A DNA stretch of 51,197 nt from Chloroflexota bacterium (lineage in GTDB: Bacteria > Chloroflexota > Limnocylindria > Limnocylindrales > CSP1-4): the NCBI GenBank assembly GCA_021787395.1, contig JAJYLZ010000022.1, positions 1-51,197 of the forward strand, written 5' to 3'. How positions within the stretch are numbered: the stretch's first letter is position 1; each line of letters begins with the position of its first letter. Below, piece after piece: positions 38,512-46,717 of the stretch. The notes beneath the pieces were generated by a model. It had not been told where the DNA came from. It was given only the letters and a program-made list of their open reading frames with translations, and searched no databases. Made by a program: the position numbers and the translations under genes.

Positions 38512-39159
38512 GACCAGGACGCCGGCCATGCTCGCGGCGGGATCCGACAGCCAGCGGCGGACCGCGACCGTGCGCGCGGGCAGCGCGGCGTCGAGCGTTG
38601 CCGCGTGCTGCGCCAGCCGCCGCCGAGCCGTCCGGTCGTCGGGCAGGACGAGGAGCCGAGAGACGCTCGTCGGGCGCCAGCCTCGCGCGGCGGCCAGGAC
38701 GGGGGCGAGCCGCGCCTTGCGGTCGATGCCCGCCAGGAGGCCCTGCATGTCCGGCACCGCCGACTTCACCTCGACGACGAGCAGCGCTCGCCGGACAGGG
38801 TGGTAGGCGAGGACGTCCACCGAGCCGCGCTCCCCGTAGTGGTTGAACGTGGCTTCCGGGACCACCTCCCAGCCGTGCTCCCGGAGCAGTCGGGCAACCT
38901 CGTCGACCAGGCCCGCGTGCGCCGCGTCGAGCAGCCGGTCGAGCGCTTCGCCCTGCCACAGGATCCGGATGGCGGCCCGGGCGCCGAGGGCCTCGGCGAC
39001 GGCGGCCAGCGTCCGCACTGTGAGGGACTCCGCCTCGCCTCGCTCGGCCCGCGACACGGCGGCCTGCGACACCCCGGCGCGCCGGGCGAGCTCCTCCTGG
39101 GTCCAGCCGCGGCGACGCCGGAGCGCGCGGATGGCGAGGCCGAGGCGGACGGGGTCCAT
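38407..39159 (-). CDS. XRE-family HTH protein fused to a PD-(D/E)XK nuclease-like domain
   Basis: A 250-residue protein. Residues 5-58 are a Cro/C1-type helix-turn-helix (RGWTQEELARRAGVSQAAVS). Residues 60-205 look like a restriction-endonuclease fold: Glu102 in VVPEATF, Asp115 in ERGSVDVLAYH, then Glu130 and Lys132 in LVVEVKSAV, the D...ExK layout. DRKARLAPVLAAARGW and VSRLLVLPDDRTARR follow. Proteins of this shape occur in Actinobacteria and Chloroflexota as annotated HTH regulators, as far as I recall. Whether it cuts DNA or only senses it is unknown. The last 34 residues (from Leu217) are encoded inside the inverted-repeat element and look unlike a natural ending. No ribosome binding site is evident before ATG 39159. 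It is convergent with dnaK and divergent from tetR. Confidence 0.8.
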   Translation of the reverse strand: MDPVRLGLAIRALRRRRGWTQEELARRAGVSQAAVSRAERGEAESLTVRTLAAVAEALGARAAIRILWQGEALDRLLDAAHAGLVDEVARLLREHGWEVVPEATFNHYGERGSVDVLAYHPVRRALLVVEVKSAVPDMQGLLAGIDRKARLAPVLAAARGWRPTSVSRLLVLPDDRTARRRLAQHAATLDAALPARTVAVRRWLSDPAASMAGVLVLPSSQRTTARHRASPRSADISARGGAAVTRSATR

Positions 39160-39190
39160 GGGCCGTGATCATGGCGACGGCCACTGATCC

Positions 39191-39203
39191 GGCGCTTAGC
39201 GCC
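39191..39203. promoter_or_regulatory. 13-bp palindrome in the XRE-tetR divergent region
   Basis: GGCGC, TTA, GCGCC: a short perfect inverted repeat 32 bases upstream of the XRE start. It could be an operator for the XRE protein, but it is short and GC-rich enough to arise by chance. Confidence 0.25.
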
Positions 39204-39221
39204 CGCTGGAGGCGTCTGCGC

Positions 39222-39227
39222 TACCAT
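39222..39227 (+). promoter_or_regulatory. -10-like TACCAT of the tetR-men operon
   Basis: TACCAT lies 10 bases before the 22-bp palindrome. The same hexamer appears in front of rpsT. A weak TTAGCG is 20 nt upstream. Transcription would start near 39234, so the operator would sit on the first transcribed bases. Confidence 0.4.
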
Positions 39228-39236
39228 CTCGGTGCA

Positions 39237-39258
39237 ACCGACCGACCAGTCGGTCGGT
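39237..39258. promoter_or_regulatory. 22-bp palindromic TetR-type operator
   Basis: Perfect 10-bp half-sites (ACCGACCGAC, CA, GTCGGTCGGT) centred at 39247.5. This belongs to the CCGACC...GGTCGG class of operators bound by TetR-family repressors. The position between the -10 and the tetR start, 49 bp before the GTG, is what autorepression predicts. Confidence 0.75.
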
Positions 39259-39307
39259 CACAGCCATCCCCCAGCGATCCGCCCGTGCCGCGTCCGCGAA
39301 GGGGATC

Positions 39308-40054
39308 GTGGCGACCACCGCAGCATCGACCGAGGATCCCGCCCCCATGCCCCGCCTTGACCCCGCCGAGCAGAGCCGCAGCCGCCGCGAGCGGATCCTC
39401 GACGCCGCCTTCTCGGCGTTCGCCAAGCGCGGCTACCGGGACACGGCCGTGGACGACATCGCGGCGGCGGCGGAGACGAGCAAGGGCGGGATCTACTTCC
39501 ACTTCCCGAGCAAGGAGGCGATCTTCCGGGAGCTGATGCAGACGACCGCCGACAAGCTGGTCGCCCGCGTCGAGCGTGCGGTGGCCCAGGAGAGCGAGCC
39601 GGTCGCGAAGGCCGAGGCGGCCCTGCGCACCGTGCTGGCCACGTTCGCCGGCCACCGGACGATGGCCCGCGTCCTGTTCCTGGACCTCGCCGGAGCCGGC
39701 CGGGCCTTCCAGGCCGAGACCAACGCCCTCCACGAGCGGTTCGCCGGGCTGATCAGGGGCTACCTCGACGAGGCGGTGGCGACCGGGGCGATCCCGCCCC
39801 TCGACACCGGCATCACGAGCGTCGTCTGGTTCGGCGCCCTCAACGAGGTGGTCGCGCGCTGGCTGCTGGCCGACCGGCCCGGGCCGCTCGAGGACAGCTA
39901 TCCGGCGCTGCGCGAGGTGCTCCTGCGGAGCGCGGGCGTTCCCGAGGCGCGGATCGCGCAGGGCGCCGCGTCCCCAGCCGACGGGAAACGCCCCCCCGCG
40001 GCGGCCGACGGCAGTCCGTCCCCGGCCCCCGAGGACGGGCAGGGCCGACGATGA
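39308..40054 (+). CDS. TetR-family transcriptional regulator, first gene of the men operon
   Basis: A 248-residue repressor. The helix-turn-helix region (about 25-75) reads RERILDAAFSAFAKRGYRDTAV, then IAAAAETSKGGIYFHFPSKE, typical of TetR. The C-terminal ligand domain is not diagnostic. Residues 215-248 are a Pro/Ala-rich tail. The GTG at 39308 was taken; an in-frame ATG at 39347 is also possible and lies nearer to the conserved domain. Its stop overlaps the menF ATG by 4 nt (ATGA). The palindrome upstream makes autorepression of the whole men operon likely. The inducer is unknown: a quinone, a pathway intermediate or a fatty-acyl-CoA-like molecule are possible. Confidence 0.88.
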   Translation: MATTAASTEDPAPMPRLDPAEQSRSRRERILDAAFSAFAKRGYRDTAVDDIAAAAETSKGGIYFHFPSKEAIFRELMQTTADKLVARVERAVAQESEPVAKAEAALRTVLATFAGHRTMARVLFLDLAGAGRAFQAETNALHERFAGLIRGYLDEAVATGAIPPLDTGITSVVWFGALNEVVARWLLADRPGPLEDSYPALREVLLRSAGVPEARIAQGAASPADGKRPPAAADGSPSPAPEDGQGRR

Positions 40055-41469
40055 CGACGATCGGGATGTCCGTGGGGACGGGCGAGCACATCGGCTCCGC
40101 GGTGGCGCGGCTCCTGGCGAGGACGCCGGACGCAGCGGGCCGGCTCGTGAGCGCCGGCGTCGAGGCGCCGGCCATCGACCCGATCGCGCTGTTCGCGGCG
40201 GCGGGCGAGGCCGACCTCGAGGCGGCGCTGTGGCTCCGCCCCTCGGAGGGCCTGGCGCTGGTGGGCGTCGGGCGCGCTTGGGCGGCCGAGGGCGCCGGCC
40301 CGGCGCGCTTCCGCGATGCCGAGGCCGGCTGGCGCGACCTGGTCGACGGCGCGGCGCTCGAGGGCGAGGCGACGCCGACGCTGCTCGGCGGCCTCGGCTT
40401 CACGGGGCGCCGTCCGGCCGAGGAGGATCCGTGGGCGCCGTTCGGCCCGAGCTCGATGGTTCTGCCCAAGCTGCTGCTCGCGACGCGCGATGGCGCCTCC
40501 ACCCTGACCGCGAGCGCGGTGGGCGCGCCGGACCCGCGCGCCGTGGACGCCCGCTGGGAGTCGCTCGCGGACCGGGCGCGCGCGCTCACGCCGCCGTCGG
40601 CGGGCATGGTGGCCCGGCCCGTGTTCGCGCCGCTGCACACCGACCGCTCCCAGCCCGACCGGCCGACCTGGACCCGGACCGTCGAGACGATGGCCGGCGC
40701 CGTCGGCCGCGGCCGTCTGGACAAGGTCGTGCTGGCCCGGCGGGTCGACCTGCGCTCGCCCGTCGAGCTCGACGTGCCCAACGCCCTCCGGCGGCTGGCG
40801 GCAAGCGCCCCCGAGAGCACGATCTACGCCTTCCGGCGCGCCGGCCGGACCTTCCTGGGTGCCACCCCGGAGCGCCTCGTCCGGGTGGACGGCCGCCGCT
40901 TCCGGACCGTGGCCATCGCCGGGACGATCGGTCGCGGCGCGGACGAGGCGGAGGACGCCGCGCTGGCGGCGGAGCTGCTGGCCAGCGAGAAGGACCGGGA
41001 GGAGCACGCGATCGTCGTGCACTACATCCGGGAGCTGCTCGCGCCCGTGGCGGCCGAGGTCACCGTGGCGCCCCAGCCCGCGGTGATGACCCTGCGCTTC
41101 GTCCAGCACCTGGCGACCGAGATTGAGGGCACCCTGCCCGACGACGCGGGCCTGCTCGCGCTCGGCGAGCGCCTCCACCCGACCCCGGCCGTGGGCGGCG
41201 ACCCGCGCGAGGCGGCGCTGGCGATGATCGACGAGCACGAGGGGTTCGACCGGGGCTGGTACGCGGGGCCGGTGGGCTGGATGGACGCCGCGGGCAAGGG
41301 CGAGCTGTGCGTCGCGCTCCGTTGCGGGATCGTGGACCGGGCCAGGGCGAGCCTGTTCGCGGGCTGCGGGATCGTGGCCGACTCCGACCCGGCGCGCGAG
41401 TGGGAGGAGTCGCGGATCAAGCTCCGCGCCATCGTGTCCGCGCTGGGCATGCTGGAGGACGAGTCGTGA
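40051..41469 (+). CDS. menF: Isochorismate synthase
   Basis: A 472-residue chorismate-utilising enzyme that makes isochorismate, the first committed step of menaquinone synthesis. The catalytic C-terminal half has Lys225 in GRLDKVVLARRVDL (the water-activating Lys of the family), FLGATPERLVRVDG, AGTIGRG, REEHAIVVHYI, LHPTPAVGG, and GWYAGPVGWMD, with the Mg2+-binding Glu residues in KGELCVALR and EWEESRIKL. The context with menD decides for MenF over an anthranilate or salicylate enzyme. ATG 40051 overlaps tetR. Confidence 0.94.
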   Translation: MTTIGMSVGTGEHIGSAVARLLARTPDAAGRLVSAGVEAPAIDPIALFAAAGEADLEAALWLRPSEGLALVGVGRAWAAEGAGPARFRDAEAGWRDLVDGAALEGEATPTLLGGLGFTGRRPAEEDPWAPFGPSSMVLPKLLLATRDGASTLTASAVGAPDPRAVDARWESLADRARALTPPSAGMVARPVFAPLHTDRSQPDRPTWTRTVETMAGAVGRGRLDKVVLARRVDLRSPVELDVPNALRRLAASAPESTIYAFRRAGRTFLGATPERLVRVDGRRFRTVAIAGTIGRGADEAEDAALAAELLASEKDREEHAIVVHYIRELLAPVAAEVTVAPQPAVMTLRFVQHLATEIEGTLPDDAGLLALGERLHPTPAVGGDPREAALAMIDEHEGFDRGWYAGPVGWMDAAGKGELCVALRCGIVDRARASLFAGCGIVADSDPAREWEESRIKLRAIVSALGMLEDES

Positions 41470-43208
41470 GCGACGCGGCCACCCTTCGCGCCCTCGTCGC
41501 CGAGCTTGCCGCCGCGGGCGTCCGCGACGCGGTCATCTGCCCGGGCTCGCGGTCGACGCCGCTGGCGCTCGCGGTCCGCTCCTGCGAGGCGATCCGCTCC
41601 CGCGTGATCCTCGACGAGCGCTCGGCCGGGTTCTTCGCGCTGGGCCTCGCCCGCGTCAACCGCCGGCCGGTGGCCGTGGTGGTCACCTCCGGGACCGCGG
41701 TCGCCAACCTCATGCCGGCCGTGGTCGAGGCCAACCTGTCGCGCGTGCCGCTCGTGCTGCTCACCGCCGACCGCCCGGCCGAGCTCCAGGACCGCGGCGC
41801 CCCCCAGACGATCGACCAGGTCCGAATCTTCGGGCGCCACGCGAAGTGGTCGAGCGAGCTGCCCCTGCTCGACGGCGAGGCCGCGACGACCGCGCACGTC
41901 CGCAGCGTCGCGGCGCGGGCCGTGGCGACGGCCGCCGCCGGTCCGGCGGGCCCCGTCCACCTGAACCTCCCGTTCCGGGAGCCGCTGCTCCCCGACGGGC
42001 CGCTCGCCCTGGGCGGGCGCGACATCCCGGCGCGGCCGTTCGCGGCCGTGGAGCGGGGACGGCCCGCCCTCGGCGCCGACGCGCTCGACCGGCTGGCGGC
42101 CCGGCTCTCGGCTGTCGCCCGTGGGCTCATCGTGGCGGGCCCGGACGACGACCCGCGGCTGCTCGACGCGCTGCCGCGGCTGGCGGCGTCCAGCGGCTTC
42201 CCGATCCTCGCCGACCCGCTGTCCGGGCTGCGCACCGGCCCGCACGACAAGTCGATGGTCGTCGTGCGCGCGGACCAGCTCTGCCGGCCCGGGCCCTGGC
42301 TCGACGCGCACCTGCCGGAGATCGTCCTGCGCACCGGCGCGATGCCCACGGCCAAGCCGATCCTGGAGCTGCTGGCCCGCGTGAAGCCGGAGCTGCTCGT
42401 GCTCGACGGCGACGGGGGCTGGCGCGAGCCCGCGCTGCTGCCCGCGACGTTCGTCCACGCGGACCCGGCCGACACGGCCGACCGTCTGGCGGAGCGGCTG
42501 GGCACCGCGGCCGACCGCGCCTGGGCCGGCGCCTGGCTGGCCGCGGACGCCGCGGCCAGCGCCGCGATGACCGCCTGGCTGGCTGGCCAGGACGAGCCGT
42601 TCGAGGGGGCGCCCTTCCCGGCCCTCGCCGATGCGCTGCCCGACGGCGCGGTCCTGTGGGCGGGCTCCTCGATGCCGGTGCGCGACCTGGACGCCTGGCT
42701 GCCGGCCGCCGACCGCGCGATCACCGTGCGCTCCAATCGCGGCGCGAACGGGATCGACGGCGTGCTCTCGTCGGCGCTGGGGGCGGCGGCGACCGGCGCC
42801 CCCACGGCCCTGGTCATCGGCGACGTGTCCTTCCTCCATGACGCCACGGCGCTCGGCACCGCGCGCCAGCTCGGGCTGTCGCTGGCGATCGTGCTGGTGG
42901 ACAACGATGGCGGCGGGATCTTCTCGTTCCTGCCCCAGGCCCAGCCGGCGGCGGCCATCCCGGGCACGGGGCTCCCCGAGCACTACGAGGCGCTGTTCGG
43001 CACGCCGCACGGCACCGACATCCCCGCGGTCGTCCGGGCGTTCGGGGCGGGCTACCGGGCGGCGGGACCGCGCGACCTTCGCGAGGCGGTCGGCTGGGCG
43101 CTGGCCGCGCCGGGGGTGAACGTGGTGCACCTCCGGACCGAGCGGGCGCGCAACCTCGAGCTCCACCGCGAGGCGGCGGCGGCCGTCCAGGCGGCCCTCC
43201 GCCCATGA
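41466..43208 (+). CDS. menD: 2-succinyl-5-enolpyruvyl-6-hydroxy-3-cyclohexene-1-carboxylate synthase (SEPHCHC synthase)
   Basis: A 580-residue thiamine-diphosphate enzyme that joins isochorismate with the succinic semialdehyde unit from 2-oxoglutarate. The GTG at 41466 overlaps menF (GTGA). [12 protein letters not shown] is the MenD N-terminal signature, and Glu51 in [13 protein letters not shown] activates the cofactor. The C-terminal cofactor site has [14 protein letters not shown] and [14 protein letters not shown], with the metal-binding Asp and Asn. The length is normal for the family. Confidence 0.95.
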   Translation: MSDAATLRALVAELAAAGVRDAVICPGSRSTPLALAVRSCEAIRSRVILDERSAGFFALGLARVNRRPVAVVVTSGTAVANLMPAVVEANLSRVPLVLLTADRPAELQDRGAPQTIDQVRIFGRHAKWSSELPLLDGEAATTAHVRSVAARAVATAAAGPAGPVHLNLPFREPLLPDGPLALGGRDIPARPFAAVERGRPALGADALDRLAARLSAVARGLIVAGPDDDPRLLDALPRLAASSGFPILADPLSGLRTGPHDKSMVVVRADQLCRPGPWLDAHLPEIVLRTGAMPTAKPILELLARVKPELLVLDGDGGWREPALLPATFVHADPADTADRLAERLGTAADRAWAGAWLAADAAASAAMTAWLAGQDEPFEGAPFPALADALPDGAVLWAGSSMPVRDLDAWLPAADRAITVRSNRGANGIDGVLSSALGAAATGAPTALVIGDVSFLHDATALGTARQLGLSLAIVLVDNDGGGIFSFLPQAQPAAAIPGTGLPEHYEALFGTPHGTDIPAVVRAFGAGYRAAGPRDLREAVGWALAAPGVNVVHLRTERARNLELHREAAAAVQAALRP

Positions 43209-43948
43209 GGCCGACGCTGCTGCTGCTCCACGGCTTCACCGGGAGCGCGCAGGCCTGGGCCGGCCTCCTCCCGGAGTTGGAGCGGCGCTTCGAGGTGGTG
43301 GCCGTGGACCTGCCGGGGCACGGCGCCAACCGGGAAGGCGCCTCGGTGTCCGAGACGGCCGAGGCGCTCGCCCGTCGGCTGGCGACCGCGCCCGCCCACG
43401 TGCTGGGCTACTCGCTCGGGGCCCGGATCGCGCTCCAGCTGGCCCTCGCGCACCCGGAGGCGCTCAGGCGGCTCGTGCTCGAGAGCCCGTCGGCGGGGAT
43501 CGCGGACCCGGCCGAGCGCGCGGCCCGCCGCGCTGCCGACGAGCGGCTGGCCGACGACATCGAGCGCGACGGCATCGAGGCCTTCGTCGAGCGCTGGGAG
43601 CGCAACCCGATCTTCGCGACCCACGCCGCGCTCGACCCCGCGGCGGCCGGACGCCAGCGGGCGATCCGGCTGGCCCAGAGCCCGCGCGGGCTGGCGGAGA
43701 GCCTCCGGCTGGCCGGTCAGGGGGCGATGCCGCCCCTGCACGACCGGCTCGCCGCGGTCCGGGCGCCGTCCCTGGTCATCGCCGGCGCCCTCGACCCCGC
43801 CCGCCCCCGCGCCGAGCTGGTCGCCGCCGGCATCCCCGGCGCCCGCCTCGCCGTCGTGGACGGGGCCGGCCACACGCCCCACCTGGAGCGCCCCGACGCG
43901 TTCCTCCCCCTCGTCATCGACTTCCTGCAGGAGGACGCCGCCGCGTGA
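43205..43948 (+). CDS. menH: Alpha/beta-hydrolase, probable SHCHC synthase
   Basis: A 247-residue alpha/beta-hydrolase. [13 protein letters not shown] holds the oxyanion region, Ser70 sits in the nucleophile elbow GYSLG, Asp197 in GALDPARP and His223 in [21 protein letters not shown] and [12 protein letters not shown] are typical of MenH, which removes pyruvate from SEPHCHC. ATG 43205 overlaps menD, the usual menD-menH order. A thioesterase role cannot be excluded, since the operon has a second hydrolase domain fused to MenE and lacks a hotdog thioesterase. Confidence 0.87.
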   Translation: MRPTLLLLHGFTGSAQAWAGLLPELERRFEVVAVDLPGHGANREGASVSETAEALARRLATAPAHVLGYSLGARIALQLALAHPEALRRLVLESPSAGIADPAERAARRAADERLADDIERDGIEAFVERWERNPIFATHAALDPAAAGRQRAIRLAQSPRGLAESLRLAGQGAMPPLHDRLAAVRAPSLVIAGALDPARPRAELVAAGIPGARLAVVDGAGHTPHLERPDAFLPLVIDFLQEDAAA

Positions 43949-44775
43949 GCACCAACGTCACCTGGACCACCGCCCGCGAGTACCGCGACATCCGCTTCGA
44001 GGTGTCGGGCACGGGCATCGCCAAGATCACCATCGACCGCCAGCAGGTGCGCAACGCGTTCCGGCCGCTCACCGTGCGCGAGATGATCGACGCGTTCAAC
44101 CGCATCCGCGACGACGCGTCGATCGGCTGCGTGCTGCTGACCGGCGCCGGCGACGTCGCCTTCTGCGCGGGCGGCGACGCCAACTACAAGAGCCACGACG
44201 GCGGCTACCTCGACGAGGACGGCCTCGCCCGCCTCAACGTCCTCGACCTCCAGCGGCAGATCCGCTCGCTGCCCGTCCCGGTCATCGCGCTCGTCAACGG
44301 CTTCGCCATCGGCGGCGGCCACGTCCTGCACGTGGTCTGCGACATGACGATCGCATCCGAGAACGCGGTCTTCGGGCAGATCGGGCCCAAGGTCGGGTCC
44401 TTCGACGCCGGCTTCGGCGTGGGGCTGCTGGCCCGCCTGGTGGGCGACAAGAAGGCCAAGGAGATCTGGTTCCTGTGCCGCCGCTACTCGGCGCAGGAGG
44501 CCTACGAGATGAACTTGGTCAACAAGGTGGTCCCGCTGGCCGAGCTCGAGGCGGAGGGCGTCCGCTGGGCCGAGGAGATCCTCGACATGAGCCCGACGGC
44601 GATCCGGTTCCTGAAGGCCTCGTTCCTGGTCGCCACCGACGGGCTCGCCGGGATGCAGGAGTTCGCCGGCCACGCCACGGGCCTCTACTACACGACCGAC
44701 GAGGCCCACGAGGGCTCGCAGGCGTTCCTCGCCAAGCGCCGGCCCGACTACCGCAAGTACCCTCGACGCCCGTGA
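43945..44775 (+). CDS. menB: 1,4-dihydroxy-2-naphthoyl-CoA synthase
   Basis: A 276-residue crotonase-fold enzyme that cyclises o-succinylbenzoyl-CoA. The GTG at 43945 overlaps menH. The CoA/oxyanion region reads [17 protein letters not shown], then [33 protein letters not shown] holds the Ser-x-Asp active-site residues of MenB, and the C-terminus has [21 protein letters not shown], the typical MenB ending. Members with this AxGGDxxxKxxxG-type loop do not need bicarbonate to supply the missing carboxylate if they carry an Asp there; I did not resolve which type this is. Confidence 0.95.
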   Translation: MSTNVTWTTAREYRDIRFEVSGTGIAKITIDRQQVRNAFRPLTVREMIDAFNRIRDDASIGCVLLTGAGDVAFCAGGDANYKSHDGGYLDEDGLARLNVLDLQRQIRSLPVPVIALVNGFAIGGGHVLHVVCDMTIASENAVFGQIGPKVGSFDAGFGVGLLARLVGDKKAKEIWFLCRRYSAQEAYEMNLVNKVVPLAELEAEGVRWAEEILDMSPTAIRFLKASFLVATDGLAGMQEFAGHATGLYYTTDEAHEGSQAFLAKRRPDYRKYPRRP

Positions 44776-45698
44776 GCAGCGCCCCGTCCTCATCGCCCGC
44801 CGCGGCACGGCCCTCGTCCGCGTCCATCTGGTGGCACGCCGCCCGGCCCAACACGCTGCCCGCGGCGCTGGCCGGCGTGATCGTGGGCCTCGGCGCCGGG
44901 CTCGGCGTCGGGGCGCCGCTCCGCGTGGACACCGCGGTCGGGTGCGTGCTCGTGGCGCTGCTCCTCCAGGTGCTGGCCAACTTCGCCAACGACCTGTCCG
45001 ACTTCCGCAAGGGCGCCGACACGGCCGAGCGCCAGGGGCCGCTGCGGGTGGCCGCGGCCGGCCTCGTCACCGAGCGCCAGATGGAGGCGGGGATCGCGCT
45101 CACGATCGCCGCGTCGGGCGTCGTCGGGCTCTGGCTCGCCTACGTCGGCGGCCCGGTGCTGATCGCGCTGGGCGTGCTGGCGGTCGTCGCCGCGCTCGCC
45201 TACACGGGCGGGCCCTGGCCGTACGGCTACCGCGGCCTGGGCGAGGTGTTCGTGTTCCTGTTCTTCGGCGTGGTCGCGGTGGTGGGCACGGCGTACCTCC
45301 AGGCCGGCCGCCTGGAGCCCGTGTTCTTCGCGGCGTCTGTGCCCGTGGGTGCGCTCACGACGGCGATCTTGGTGGTGAACAACCTGCGCGACATCCCGAC
45401 CGACCGCGAGGCCGGCAAGCGCACGATCGCGGTGATGGTCGGGGAGCGGGGGGCGCAGTGGGAGTGGCTCGCGTTCGTGGCGGCCGCCTTCGTGACGCCC
45501 GTGGCGCTGGTCGCGGCCGGCCGGTCCTGGGCCGTCCTGGCCGCGCTGGCGACCCTGCCGATGGCCGTGGTGCTGTGGTCCAGGGTCCGCGGGTTCACCG
45601 AGCGCCGGCAGCTCAACCTCGTGCTCAAGGGGACGGCGCGCCTGTCGCTCGCGTTCGCGGTGGTGTTCGCGATCGGCCTGGCCCTGGGGTCGCGGTGA
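44772..45698 (+). CDS. menA: 1,4-dihydroxy-2-naphthoate polyprenyltransferase
   Basis: A 308-residue UbiA-family membrane prenyltransferase with eight to nine hydrophobic segments, joining DHNA to a polyprenyl diphosphate. The first Asp-rich motif is [14 protein letters not shown] and the second [16 protein letters not shown], both of MenA type. [15 protein letters not shown] is a typical start of the conserved region. The GTG at 44772 overlaps menB (GTGA), and the stop overlaps menC the same way. Confidence 0.95.
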   Translation: MSSAPSSSPAAARPSSASIWWHAARPNTLPAALAGVIVGLGAGLGVGAPLRVDTAVGCVLVALLLQVLANFANDLSDFRKGADTAERQGPLRVAAAGLVTERQMEAGIALTIAASGVVGLWLAYVGGPVLIALGVLAVVAALAYTGGPWPYGYRGLGEVFVFLFFGVVAVVGTAYLQAGRLEPVFFAASVPVGALTTAILVVNNLRDIPTDREAGKRTIAVMVGERGAQWEWLAFVAAAFVTPVALVAAGRSWAVLAALATLPMAVVLWSRVRGFTERRQLNLVLKGTARLSLAFAVVFAIGLALGSR

Positions 45699-46717
45699 CG
45701 AGCGGGCCGGCGCCCTCGCCCCGGACGCTCCGGATCGACCGCGTCCGGGTGCCGTTCCGCCAGCCGTTCCGCACCGCGCGGGGCGACTGGGAGGCCCGCG
45801 AATCGTGGATCGTGCGGGTGCAGTTCGAGGACGGCGCCGAGCGGGCGGGCGAGGTCCCGGTGCCGTTCGGCGGCATGCCCGAGGCGGCACCCTCGGACGC
45901 AGCGCTCGAGGCGGCGGTCGCCGACGCGGTCGCGACGGCGTCGTGCCCCGTCGCGGGACCGGCCGCTGACGTCGGCGTGAACGCGACGATCGAGGCCGCC
46001 GGGGCCGACCGCCTCGCCGCCGCGGCCGTCCGGGCGGTCGGGGAGGGCTTCCGCACGCTCAAGGTCAAGGTGGGCGGCGAGGCGTCGTCGGCGGAGCTGG
46101 TCGAGCGGGTCCGCGCCGTGCGCGATGCCGTCGGACCGGCGACCCGGGTCCGCCTCGACGCGAACGGCGCCTGGGACGAGGTCACGGCGATCGAGCGGCT
46201 GCGCGCGGTCGCCCCGCTCGACCTCGAGCTCGTGGAGCAGCCGGTCGAGCCCGGCGACGCGGAGGCGCTGGCGCGAGTGCGGCGCGCCGGCGGGGTGCCC
46301 GTCGCCGCCGACGAGGGCGTGTCCTCGCTGGCCGACGCCGAGCGTCTGCTGCTGGCCGGCGCCGTGGACGCGCTCGTGGTCAAGCCGTCGCGCGTGGGCG
46401 GGTGGCGGGGCGCCTCGCGCATCGGCGAGCTGGCCCTGTCGGCCGGCGTCCCGGTGGTGGTGAGCACGATGTTCGAGACCGGGATCGGCCTCGGGGTCGC
46501 GGCCTGCGCCGCGGCACGGCTGGCCGCGATCACGCCGCCCGGGGTCCCGCAGCTCGACCACGGGCTGGCGACGGCGGACCTGCTCCTCGACGACCTGGCG
46601 GTCGGCCTGCCGCGGCCCGAGGGAGGCCGCCTGCGGGCCCTGGCCGCGGTCCCCGACGCCGACGCCATCGAGCGCTACCGCGTCGCCGCGCCGATCGTGC
46701 GGGAGCTGGGGGCGTGA
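45695..46717 (+). CDS. menC: o-Succinylbenzoate synthase
   Basis: A 340-residue enolase-superfamily enzyme that dehydrates SHCHC to o-succinylbenzoate. The N-terminal capping domain begins RIDRVRVPFRQPFRTARGDW. The barrel has KVK at 123-125 (general base Lys), RLDANGAW with the first metal Asp, LELVEQPV with the metal Glu, VAADEGV with the metal Asp, and Lys230 in VVKPSRVGG as the second catalytic Lys. Related enzymes racemise N-acyl amino acids, but the operon fixes the role here. The GTG at 45695 overlaps menA. Confidence 0.93.
   Translation: MTSGPAPSPRTLRIDRVRVPFRQPFRTARGDWEARESWIVRVQFEDGAERAGEVPVPFGGMPEAAPSDAALEAAVADAVATASCPVAGPAADVGVNATIEAAGADRLAAAAVRAVGEGFRTLKVKVGGEASSAELVERVRAVRDAVGPATRVRLDANGAWDEVTAIERLRAVAPLDLELVEQPVEPGDAEALARVRRAGGVPVAADEGVSSLADAERLLLAGAVDALVVKPSRVGGWRGASRIGELALSAGVPVVVSTMFETGIGLGVAACAAARLAAITPPGVPQLDHGLATADLLLDDLAVGLPRPEGGRLRALAAVPDADAIERYRVAAPIVRELGA

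Noticed and set aside
43205-43948. Assigning the stand-alone hydrolase as the DHNA-CoA thioesterase
   Set aside because: Its direct overlap with menD and its motif spacing fit MenH better. The domain fused to MenE is the stronger candidate for the missing step, though a swap of roles is not excluded.
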